Shown here piece by piece: positions 5,923 to 12,889 of a stretch of 14,778 nt of DNA. The translations under genes were made by a program, and so were the position numbers. Numbering within the stretch: the first letter of the stretch is position 1; the number at the start of each line of letters is the position of its first letter. The stretch lies in contig USRT01000034.1 of NCBI GenBank assembly GCA_900557195.1, positions 1 to 14,778 of the forward strand. The letters are read 5' to 3'. The stretch comes from an uncultured Clostridium sp. (GTDB taxonomy: Bacteria > Bacillota > Clostridia > TANB77 > CAG-508). The notes under the pieces are model-generated. The model did no database searches, was not told where the DNA came from, and saw only the letters and a program-made list of their open reading frames with translations.

Positions 5923-7392
5923 TTAAAATAATTGCAATTTCTTAGTTGCAATTTTTTCTATAAACATTTCATCATGTTCTACAAAAATCATTGTAGGATT
6001 ATATTCTAATATCGCTTTTTCTATTTGTTCTCTTGAAATAATATCAACAAAATTTAAGGGTTCATCCCATATATAAATATGTGCTGATTCTGAGATACTT
6101 TTTGCTATTAAAATCTTCTTTTTTTGACCTTCACTAATTCTATTAATTTCTTTATCAAAATCCAGATTTGAAAAACCTAATTTTGAAAGCATTGCTTTAA
6201 ATATTGGTTCATTTATATTATTTTCTTCTATATATTTTTTTAAACTTCCTTTTAAATTGTTAGTTTCTTGAGATACATAGGAAATTATTAAATCATTTGA
6301 AGCTCTAATTTCTCCATTATAGCTAATTTCATTTTGCAATATTAATTTAAGTATGCTAGATTTACCACTTCCATTTTTTCCTATAATTGCAATTCTATCT
6401 CCATTTTGAACATTAAAATTTACTGGCTGAAAAATAGCTTTTCCATCATATGTTATTTGCAATTTGTTAGCAATAATAAGATTACTTTTCTCATACTTTA
6501 ATGGTTTTATTTTTAGATCTTCTTGCTTTTCTAAATTTTTTAGTAGTGTAGATTTTTTATCAAATTCTGCTTCTTTCCTTTTTAATATTGCTTTAGATCT
6601 TTGCATCATCCTACTAGATTGATGACCAATATATCCTTTATCTACATGTCCATCTCCATATTTTGTTTTTTCTATAGTTTTAGACCAATTTTCAGTTTTA
6701 CTGATTGCATTTTCTAGCTTATTTATACTTTTTTCTAAATTCTGATTTTGCAATATTTCAAATTTATCTTGATTATCTTTATTTGTCTTCCATGATGAAT
6801 AATTTCCTTTTTGTATATCAATATTATTTTTATTAATCGAAATTATATGATCTACCACAGAATCTAATAAATTCCTATCATGAGAAACAATTATATATCC
6901 CTTCTTACTTTTTAGATATTTTTCAACATCATTCTTTGTTTCTTTATCTAAATGATTTGTTGGTTCATCTATTAATAAGAATTTATTTTCTTTTAAAAAT
7001 AATCCTATCAATAGAATTTTTATTTTTTCTCCACCACTTAATGTATTAAAACTTCTATATAAAATTTCTGAATTTCCATTAAGTAAATTTAATTCCTTAT
7101 ATATTTTCCAATCTTCTACATTTGGTAATAGATTATATAAAATATTTATTGATATATCATTTTCATCGTCTATTTTATATGGAAAATACTCAAATTCTGT
7201 ATTTCCAGTTATGTTTCCTTGATATTTATATTTTCCTAATAATAAATTTAAAAAAGTGGTCTTTCCTTTTCCATTTCTTCCTATTAATCCTAACTTCCAA
7301 TCTGTGTCTAGATTAAATGATACATTTTCAAAAACATTTTCTATACTATCATCATATCCAAATGTTAAATCTTTTACTTGTATTTGTGCCAA
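5923..7392 (-). CDS. ABC-F ribosomal protection protein, Lsa/CplR-like
   Basis: This 489-residue protein has two ABC ATPase domains and no membrane segment, as in ABC-F factors that enter the ribosomal E site and displace bound antibiotics. Domain 1 has Walker A GRNGKGKTT (38-46), signature LSGGE (118-122), Walker B LLIDEPTNHLD (139-149, Glu143) and H-loop SHD (170-172). Domain 2 has Walker A GKNGSGKSS (338-346), the variant signature ISEGQ (419-423), Walker B IYIWDEPLNFVD (Glu444) and H473. The inter-domain arm (about 205-300) carries GYIGHQSSRMMQRSK, typical of the Lsa/CplR group, whose members protect against lincosamides, streptogramin A and pleuromutilins. The only in-frame start with the full N-terminus is TTG at 7392, 12 nt from AAGGAG (7410-7405). 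An out-of-frame ATG at 7397 sits at the ideal 7 nt. Actual resistance is inferred from family only. Confidence 0.9.
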   Translation of the reverse strand: MAQIQVKDLTFGYDDSIENVFENVSFNLDTDWKLGLIGRNGKGKTTFLNLLLGKYKYQGNITGNTEFEYFPYKIDDENDISINILYNLLPNVEDWKIYKELNLLNGNSEILYRSFNTLSGGEKIKILLIGLFLKENKFLLIDEPTNHLDKETKNDVEKYLKSKKGYIIVSHDRNLLDSVVDHIISINKNNIDIQKGNYSSWKTNKDNQDKFEILQNQNLEKSINKLENAISKTENWSKTIEKTKYGDGHVDKGYIGHQSSRMMQRSKAILKRKEAEFDKKSTLLKNLEKQEDLKIKPLKYEKSNLIIANKLQITYDGKAIFQPVNFNVQNGDRIAIIGKNGSGKSSILKLILQNEISYNGEIRASNDLIISYVSQETNNLKGSLKKYIEENNINEPIFKAMLSKLGFSNLDFDKEINRISEGQKKKILIAKSISESAHIYIWDEPLNFVDIISREQIEKAILEYNPTMIFVEHDEMFIEKIATKKLQLF

Positions 7393-7397
7393 AACAT
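7374..7397 (-). promoter_or_regulatory. 7-codon ORF overlapping the ABC-F start
   Basis: ATG 7397-7395 reads MFWHKYK and stops at 7376-7374. It uses the same AAGGAG as the ABC-F gene at a better distance (7 nt against 12 nt) and overlaps the TTG start out of frame. It could lower or gate ABC-F translation. Alternatively, one base may be missing from the T4 run at 7391-7394: adding a T would read MFLAQIQV in frame. Confidence 0.4.
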
Positions 7398-7430
7398 TAT
7401 CACGCTCCTTACTTAATTTATTTCCAATTT

Positions 7431-8195
7431 TTATATTTCCATCTTTTTAGCATGTAATACTACTCTATATCTATTATCATTTCCACAAGTAGATAAAGTA
7501 ATTATATTATCAGTTTTGGTAACTTCATTTTTGAAATCTTTAATACTTCTAGATTTTATAGTATTTATAAAATCCTCAAACTCTCTATCATCATTAAAGT
7601 TGGTTTTTATATAATAATCTTCCACTTCTATCTGATATACTGAAAAGACTTGATATATCTCAGTTTTTCCTTCTCTTTCAAATGTAATATATTGATTTTC
7701 TGAAGTATCATACCATTCTTTTTTTAATATGTTCTTTAATGTACCAAACATACTTCCATCTCTTCTATTGTGCCCATATATAACTAAGTTTTTATCACTA
7801 CCATCAATTTTATTTCTATAATCTGCAAATATCCAACCTGCTGAATTATAACTTTTATCTAAACTATGTGTTAAATAATAATTATTATCTTTAGATTGTA
7901 CAATTGGATATTCTATAGATGTTCCTTTTACTCTTATCCATGCAAATACATCCTGATTTTTATCTTTTAATTTTTCAAACTCTATTATATATTTTTCTAC
8001 TTCTGTTTCTTCTATTTTTATAACATCTGATACTTTTACTAAAGTGGTCATGTCACTTAACAAATTCTTATTCTTTTTATTTTCCAAAAACCATTTTGTA
8101 ATATTTATAATACAAATAATTATAATTATAAATGATATTATCCTTATTATCATGACTTTTTTATTTTTCATTTTAGAATGTTTTCCTTTGTTCAT
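7431..8195 (-). CDS. srtB: Class B sortase
   Basis: This 254-residue membrane-anchored transpeptidase has a positively charged N-terminus, one helix (about residues 13-36) and an extracytoplasmic catalytic domain. The catalytic triad is visible: His142 in YGHNRRDGSMFG, Cys237 in TLSTC and Arg244 in NRYRVVLHA. The FAWIRVKGTSIEYPIVQ segment (84-100) and the length fit class B rather than class A. Such enzymes cut a sorting signal and attach the protein to peptidoglycan or pili; no substrate is encoded in the window. The start at 8195 has AGGAGA 12 nt upstream; Met9 (8171), preceded by AAAGGA, is a plausible alternative. It heads a probable three-gene transcript, with the ABC-F gene starting 38 nt after its stop. 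Confidence 0.93.
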   Translation of the reverse strand: MNKGKHSKMKNKKVMIIRIISFIIIIICIINITKWFLENKKNKNLLSDMTTLVKVSDVIKIEETEVEKYIIEFEKLKDKNQDVFAWIRVKGTSIEYPIVQSKDNNYYLTHSLDKSYNSAGWIFADYRNKIDGSDKNLVIYGHNRRDGSMFGTLKNILKKEWYDTSENQYITFEREGKTEIYQVFSVYQIEVEDYYIKTNFNDDREFEDFINTIKSRSIKDFKNEVTKTDNIITLSTCGNDNRYRVVLHAKKMEI

Positions 8196-8213
8196 ATATG
8201 CGCATACTCTCCT

Positions 8214-8510
8214 AATATTTAAATTTTATTTAAATTAGTACAATTAACTATTTTATTAGTAACAATTATAATATTAAAATGACTATATTTTATTGGAATT
8301 TAAAAATTCCTTATATTGATTTTATTATGTTATTTTTCTAGAACTTTTATTTATTTAAATTTAAAATCTATAAATCATTTTATACTACAATAATAATATT
8401 ATTATAAAGGTAATAAAAAGTCAAATGCTTACTCTTAGCTTATTTTAGCACTATTGTATTTATATGTTATGTATTAAATATATTTTTATACGATTATTTA
8501 TTTCAAGATA
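8214..8510. other. Intergenic spacer upstream of srtB
   Basis: This very AT-rich stretch has no credible coding frame. It holds a short hairpin (8295-8301 with 8304-8310) and a 16-bp palindrome, ATAATAATATTATTAT (8390-8405). The srtB promoter should lie here on the - strand, but I found no convincing -35/-10 pair. Confidence 0.5.
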
Positions 8511-8514
8511 ATAG

Positions 8515-8543
8515 AAAAACCACTGCAGATACATCTACAGTGG
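8515..8543 (-). terminator. Intrinsic terminator of the 38-residue peptide gene
   Basis: An 11-bp stem (8543-8533 with 8530-8520, one G-U pair, 2-nt loop; CCACTG...CAGTGG core) is followed on the - strand by TTTTTCTATTAT. It lies 9 nt after the stop of the small gene. Confidence 0.88.
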
Positions 8544-8551
8544 CAAGAGTG

Positions 8552-8668
8552 TTAATCTCCCATTCCATTTTCGTCATCAAATTCTGATGCAAATATGAAT
8601 AACGTATAGAGGGAAGCCATGAAGATTGCAGTAATTACTGTTGTTACTGCAAAAAAGACTTTCTTCAT
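8552..8668 (-). CDS. 38-residue single-helix membrane peptide
   Basis: This short gene starts at ATG 8668 behind AAAAGG (8 nt upstream) and stops at 8554-8552. The product opens MKKVFFAVTTVITAIFMASL, continues with YTLFIFASEF and ends with the acidic tail DDENGMGD. The hydrophobic core (about residues 4-28) would span the membrane with a basic N-terminus inside and an acidic C-terminus outside; cleavage as a secreted peptide is also possible. A strong intrinsic terminator directly follows, and an isolated -10-like TATAAT lies at 8715-8710, so it appears to be a stand-alone transcription unit. A large inverted repeat (8737-8779) lies just beyond. I recognise no family; candidate roles such as a regulator of a membrane protein, signal peptide or toxin are open. 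Confidence 0.72.
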   Translation of the reverse strand: MKKVFFAVTTVITAIFMASLYTLFIFASEFDDENGMGD

Positions 8669-8736
8669 TTTCTACACCTTTTCCTTTCTAAATTCACCTA
8701 GCTTAGCAAATTATAATACGGAATTCGTCTTACTAT

Positions 8737-8779
8737 AACTGCTTGAGAAATTATAATTAATTATAATGATTAAGCAGTT
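8737..8779. repeat. Long interrupted inverted repeat
   Basis: AACTGCTT (8737-8744) and AAGCAGTT (8772-8779) flank the perfect 18-bp palindrome ATTATAATTAATTATAAT (8750-8767). The whole 43-bp block is close to a palindrome. It sits 69 nt upstream of the small peptide gene, a suitable place for an operator or an upstream promoter element. Confidence 0.7.
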
Positions 8780-8877
8780 AAAAATCAATAATTTCTGTTT
8801 ACTTTTTCAAAAAATAGTCATTAATGTCACTTTTTTAGCTATTAATTAATTATTAATTTAATATCAATGTTTGCATA

Positions 8878-8909
8878 ATAGAGGTATAAAATAAATTTTA
8901 TACCTCTAT
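8878..8909 (-). terminator. Hairpin after htpG
   Basis: A perfect 15-bp stem (8909-8895 with 8892-8878) with a 2-nt loop lies 25 nt past the htpG stop. No T run follows on the - strand, so it may end transcription weakly or protect the mRNA 3' end. Confidence 0.6.
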
Positions 8910-8934
8910 CACTAGTTACAAGATAAATACAATC

Positions 8935-10818
8935 TTATTTTGATAAAATATCACAAATTAAATTACTAATTTCTGTAGGATTATCTACTGTTAATCCTTC
9001 TATTAATCTAGCTCCTGCATATAATATTTTAGTATATTTTTTTAACTCTTCTTTATCATTTTTATATAATTCTTTTATTTTATTTGCAATTTCATGTTTT
9101 TCATTAATTTCTAAAACAGTTTGAGCCTTAATTCCTTGACCTGTTGGCATCTCTTTCATAACTTTTTCCATCTCTATGGAAATTGCTCCTTCACTTGATA
9201 AACAAACTGGATGATTTTTTAATCTATGAGTAAATCTTATATCTTGTACAGAATCATTTAGAGTTTCTTTCATTACATTAAACATTTCCTTATTTTCTTC
9301 GTTTACTTTTTTTAGTGCTGCCTTCTCTTCTTCTGTATCCAAATCTACATTGTTTGCGCAAACATTAACAAATTTCTTACCTTCATATTCCATTACTACT
9401 TGCAATACAAATTCATCTACATTATCTGTTAAATATAAAATTTTGTATCCTTTATCTTTTACTTTTTCTACTTGTGGTAACATTTCTATTTTATCTATTG
9501 TTTCACCACAAGCATAATAAATACAATCTTGTCCTTCTTTTAAATCTTTTACATACTCTTTTAGTGTAATATATTTACCTTCTTCTGAACAATGGAATAA
9601 CAATAAATCTTGTAAAAGTTCTTTATTCATTCCATAATTATTATATGTTCCAAATTTTAATTGAACACCAAATATATTAAAGAACTTTTCATATTCTTCA
9701 CGATTCTTTTCTAACATTGATTGTAATTCTGATTTTATTTTTGATTCTATATTTTTTGCTATAGTTTTTAATTGTCTATCTTGTTGCAAAATTTCTCTTG
9801 AAATATTTAAAGATAAATCTTCACTATCTACTAGTCCTTTTACAAAACCAAAATAATCTGGCAATAGCTCTTCACATTTTTCCATTATTAGTACACCATT
9901 AGAATATAATGCTAATCCTTTTTCATATTCACTTGTATAATAATCAAATGGAACATGTGAAGGAATATATAAAAGAGCATTATATGAGTATTGTCCTTCA
10001 ACCTTTGTATGAATTACTTTTAAAGGATTTTCATAGTCATGAAATTTATCTACATAAAAAGAATTGTATTCTTCTTGTTTTATATCTTTTTTTGGTCTCT
10101 TCCATAATGGAACCTGACTATTTACTGTTTCTATTTCTACAACTTTCTCAAATTCATTTTCTGTACCTTCTTTTTTTCTTTGATGTTCCATTTCCATTTT
10201 TATTGGATAACGTATATAGTCAGAATATTTTTTTATTAGTTCTTGAACCTGATATTCTTCTAAAAATCTACTATATTTTTCGTCTTCTGTATCTTCTTTT
10301 AGTTTTAAGATGATACTAGTTCCTCTTGTCTCTTTTTCACAAGGCTCTACCGAATATCCATCTATTCCTTCAGATTCCCAAATATAAGCTTCTTCTGAAT
10401 CTACAGATTTACTTATTACTTTTACATTGCTACTTACCATAAAACAAGAATAAAATCCTACTCCAAATTGTCCTATTATATCTATATCTTCTTTTTTCTC
10501 ATTTTCTTCTTTAAATTTTAATGAACCACTTTTTGCAATAGTTCCTAAATTTTCTTCTAGTTCGTCTTTAGTCATTCCACAACCATTGTCTTTGATTGTT
10601 AAAGTTTTTTCTTTTTTATCTAATTCAATTTTTATTTGCAATTCATCTACATTAATATTTAAATTTTTATCGGTTAGTGAACGATAATGTAATTTATCTA
10701 TTGCATCACTTGCATTAGATATAAGTTCTCTTAAAAAAATCTCCTTATTAGTATAAATTGAATTAATCATTAAATCCATTAATCTTTTTGATTCTGCTTT
10801 AAATTCTTTTTTACTCAT
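8935..10818 (-). CDS. htpG: Molecular chaperone HtpG (bacterial Hsp90)
   Basis: At 627 residues this is the normal full length for HtpG, a cytoplasmic ATP-dependent dimeric chaperone that helps client proteins fold under stress. The N-terminal GHKL ATPase motifs are clear: ELISNASDAIDKL (31-43, with Asn35 and Asp38), KDNGCGM (76-82, the DxGxG-type site) and IGQFGVGFYS (115-124). The middle-domain segment LNISREILQQDR, with its catalytic-type Arg, is present. The C-terminal dimerisation domain has no MEEVD tail, as expected in bacteria. The start ATG 10818 has a strong SD (GAGGAGG). The gene stands alone, with a galE terminator upstream and a hairpin downstream. No CIRCE element was seen; two other inverted repeats lie upstream. 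Confidence 0.97.
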   Translation of the reverse strand: MSKKEFKAESKRLMDLMINSIYTNKEIFLRELISNASDAIDKLHYRSLTDKNLNINVDELQIKIELDKKEKTLTIKDNGCGMTKDELEENLGTIAKSGSLKFKEENEKKEDIDIIGQFGVGFYSCFMVSSNVKVISKSVDSEEAYIWESEGIDGYSVEPCEKETRGTSIILKLKEDTEDEKYSRFLEEYQVQELIKKYSDYIRYPIKMEMEHQRKKEGTENEFEKVVEIETVNSQVPLWKRPKKDIKQEEYNSFYVDKFHDYENPLKVIHTKVEGQYSYNALLYIPSHVPFDYYTSEYEKGLALYSNGVLIMEKCEELLPDYFGFVKGLVDSEDLSLNISREILQQDRQLKTIAKNIESKIKSELQSMLEKNREEYEKFFNIFGVQLKFGTYNNYGMNKELLQDLLLFHCSEEGKYITLKEYVKDLKEGQDCIYYACGETIDKIEMLPQVEKVKDKGYKILYLTDNVDEFVLQVVMEYEGKKFVNVCANNVDLDTEEEKAALKKVNEENKEMFNVMKETLNDSVQDIRFTHRLKNHPVCLSSEGAISIEMEKVMKEMPTGQGIKAQTVLEINEKHEIANKIKELYKNDKEELKKYTKILYAGARLIEGLTVDNPTEISNLICDILSK

Positions 10819-10902
10819 ACTTTTTATTCCTCCTCATGTTTCACTTATTTTAGGTCAAAGTTTCTTTTTTTAGATAAATCTTGCTTTATAAATGTTATAT
10901 AT

Positions 10903-10963
10903 TATTCTTATAAATAAGAATATATATTTACTACATAAGAATGATTGGCCACTTTTTGTAGTA
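10903..10963. promoter_or_regulatory. Paired inverted repeats upstream of htpG
   Basis: TATTCTTAT...ATAAGAATA forms a 9-bp stem (10903-10911 with 10914-10922). TACTACA...TGTAGTA forms a second stem (10929-10935 with 10957-10963) around a TGGCCA palindrome. They lie about 85-145 nt before the htpG start. They may be operators or leader hairpins; no clear -35/-10 pair was found. Confidence 0.4.
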
Positions 10964-10966
10964 TAT

Positions 10967-11007
10967 AAAAAATAATTAGCAAAGTCAAGTGTTGACTGCT
11001 AATTATT
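10967..11007 (-). terminator. Intrinsic terminator of galE
   Basis: Stem AATAATTAGC/GCTAATTATT (10971-10980 with 10998-11007) continues through a 2-nt bulge into AGTCAA/TTGACT (10983-10988 with 10992-10997). On the - strand it ends in a run of six T (10972-10967). Confidence 0.85.
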
Positions 11008-11167
11008 TTATGTTATTCTTTGTTTCAAAATTATAATATTTAATTTTATTATATATTATAAGAAGACTAGAGAGGATTACAATCAAATAGATATGTAATC
11101 CCCCTGTACTTAAATTAGTCATACAACACAGTAGCGTAAACTAAGATATATGAGCATTTACCAATTA
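11008..11167 (-). other. galE 3' untranslated region with extra hairpin
   Basis: This is about 160 nt between the galE stop and its terminator. It has no coding frame with a ribosome site. An 8-bp hairpin GGATTACA/TGTAATCC (11074-11081 with 11094-11101) follows a G5 run on the - strand. Its role is unknown. Confidence 0.4.
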
Positions 11168-12157
11168 TTAATCCATATATCCATTTGGATGATTTTTATG
11201 CCAGTTCCAAGCACTTGAAATAATTTCTTCTAAAGTATTGTGAGTTGGATTCCAGCCTAAAACTGTCTTTGCTTTTTCGCTAGAAGCTACTAACTGTGCT
11301 GGATCTCCTGCTCTTCTTTCTGAGATGACAGCTGGTATTTCATGTCCTGTTACTTTTCTTGCAACTTCTATTACTTCATTCACTGTAAATCCTATTCCAT
11401 TTCCTAAATTAAAGATATCACTTTTATTACCATCTAATAAATATTTTACAGCTAATATATGCGCTTGGGCTAAATCAACTACATGAATATAATCTCTTAC
11501 ACATGTACCGTCTTTAGTATTATAATCATTTCCAAAAATATTTATATGTTCTCTTTTTTTATTTGGAACTTGCAGGATTAATGGAATTAAATGAGTTTCC
11601 GGAATATGTGCCTCTCCTATTTTTCCACTTTCATGAGCGCCACAAGCATTGAAATAACGTAATGAAACATATCTTAAATCATGTGCTTTGCTTGTCCATT
11701 TGAACATTTTTTCCATAGCTAATTTAGTCTCTCCATATGTGTTTGTTGGCTCTGTTTTATCACTCTCTAATATAGGAAGCTTCTCTGGTTCTCCATATGT
11801 TGCTGCTGTAGATGAAAAAACTATATTTTTTATTCCATTATCTATCATTGCTTGTAATAACACCTTAGTTCCATAAACATTATTATCATAATATTTTAAT
11901 GGATTAGTCATACTTTCTCCAACTAAAGAATTAGCTGCAAAATGAATTACTGCTTCTATTTTCTCTTTAGAAAATACTTCATTTAAAAATTTCTCATCTC
12001 TAATATCTCCTTGATAAAAACGAGCTTGTGGATGTATAGCTTTTTTATATCCAGTTTGTAAACTATCAATAACTACTACATCATTTCCTTGTTCTATAAG
12101 TTTATATACTGTATGGCTTCCTATATAACCTGCTCCTCCTGTTACTAGAATTGACAT
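11168..12157 (-). CDS. galE: UDP-glucose 4-epimerase GalE
   Basis: This 329-residue NAD-dependent enzyme of the extended short-chain dehydrogenase family interconverts UDP-galactose and UDP-glucose in the cytoplasm, supplying galactose for polysaccharides or feeding it into glycolysis. Visible motifs are the NAD-binding GGAGYIG (7-13), HFAA (72-75), SSTAATYG (115-122), the catalytic YGETK (Tyr141, Lys145), the substrate loop RYFNACGAH (167-175), and TCVRDYIHVVDLA further on. The start is the ATG at 12157, 8 nt from AAGGAGGG. The ATG two codons earlier is only about 2 nt from the SD, and a longer in-frame extension to 12181 has no SD. Inverted repeats fill the gap to the transglycosylase gene. 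No other Leloir-pathway gene is nearby. Confidence 0.96.
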   Translation of the reverse strand: MSILVTGGAGYIGSHTVYKLIEQGNDVVVIDSLQTGYKKAIHPQARFYQGDIRDEKFLNEVFSKEKIEAVIHFAANSLVGESMTNPLKYYDNNVYGTKVLLQAMIDNGIKNIVFSSTAATYGEPEKLPILESDKTEPTNTYGETKLAMEKMFKWTSKAHDLRYVSLRYFNACGAHESGKIGEAHIPETHLIPLILQVPNKKREHINIFGNDYNTKDGTCVRDYIHVVDLAQAHILAVKYLLDGNKSDIFNLGNGIGFTVNEVIEVARKVTGHEIPAVISERRAGDPAQLVASSEKAKTVLGWNPTHNTLEEIISSAWNWHKNHPNGYMD

Positions 12158-12172
12158 ATACATTCCCTCCTT

Positions 12173-12287
12173 TTTAGACAAAGAGAGACTGTTCTCTTGT
12201 CCAAATTTTGTCTAAATAATCATTTTTTTCAATCTTAACTCTTTAATTTTTGGACAAGAGAACAGTCCCATTTGTCCATCTTTGTCC
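12173..12287. repeat. Interlocked inverted repeats, REP/MITE-like
   Basis: A perfect 19-bp inverted repeat (12187-12205 with 12249-12267) shares sequence space with a 10-bp one (12173-12182 with 12207-12216). A third, local hairpin joins 12177-12186 to 12193-12201 with one bulged base. TTTGTCC recurs at 12271-12277 and 12281-12287. The shared word is GGACAA/TTGTCC. The block fills the gap between the transglycosylase stop and the galE SD. It resembles short palindromic dispersed repeats of Clostridia, but no second genomic copy can be seen here. Confidence 0.75.
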
Positions 12288-12291
12288 TTTT

Positions 12292-12862
12292 TCATTCCTT
12301 ATATAGCTCCTGGTAGATTTTATAATCTCTAATTATTTTTCTTACATAATTATTAGTTTCTTTATATGGTATGTTTTCTATATCTGACCCATCTTTTTTT
12401 ATTATTCCTTTTTGTATCCATTCATCTACATTTCCAATACCTGCATTATATGCAGCAAGTGCTACTGGATAATTATTATATTTTTCTAATAATCCGAGAA
12501 AAATATTTAGTTCCTATTTTTATATTCTCTTCTGGATTAAATAACATATCTTTTGAAAATTCTTCTTCTATTTCATTTACAACTACTTCTCTTGCTGTTC
12601 TTTCTAGAATCTGCATTAATCCCATTGCATTACTATGTGAAACAACCTCAGAATCAAAATTGCTTTCTGCTTTTATAACTGCAAAAATCAATAATGGATC
12701 TAAATCATTTTCTTCTGCATATGTGTATACATATTTAGAATACTCTTTAGGATATATTTTCTTCATTATTATATCTTGTATATTTACTACTTTTATTAAA
12801 ATAACTGCTACTACAATTAATAGAACTAATCCCACAAAAATTTTTCTTAATTGTTTAGGCAA
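12292..12862 (-). pseudogene. Lytic transglycosylase (Slt-like), frameshifted
   Basis: The first frame encodes 128 residues: a short cytoplasmic start, one membrane helix (about 9-26), then a soluble-lytic-transglycosylase domain with catalytic Glu66 in VIKAESNFD and SNAMGLMQI (77-85). It ends early after KYFSRIIRKI. The next frame continues perfectly as LLEKYNNYPVALAAYNAGIG and on to the stop at 12294-12292, supplying the missing AYNAG motif. The 571-nt length is one base too many: deleting one C of the pair at 12494-12495 restores an intact 189-residue enzyme. Intact members cleave peptidoglycan glycan strands outside the membrane. The start is TTG 12862, 8 nt from AAGGAG and 27 nt after the polA stop, so the two are probably one transcript. 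A recent mutation or a sequencing error are both possible. Confidence 0.88.
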
Positions 12863-12889
12863 TATTATCTCTCCTTATTTTCATTTGTT

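Noticed and set aside
5889..5951. Upstream start for the acetyltransferase
   Set aside because: It overlaps the ABC-F coding end, has no SD and adds residues not found in this family; GGGAGG marks the start at 5888.
9909..10313. 134-codon + strand open frame inside htpG
   Set aside because: It is antisense to a fully conserved Hsp90 gene, with no SD and low-complexity product.
10819..11167. CIRCE element for htpG
   Set aside because: No TTAGCACTC-N9-GAGTGCTAA-like repeat was found on either strand.
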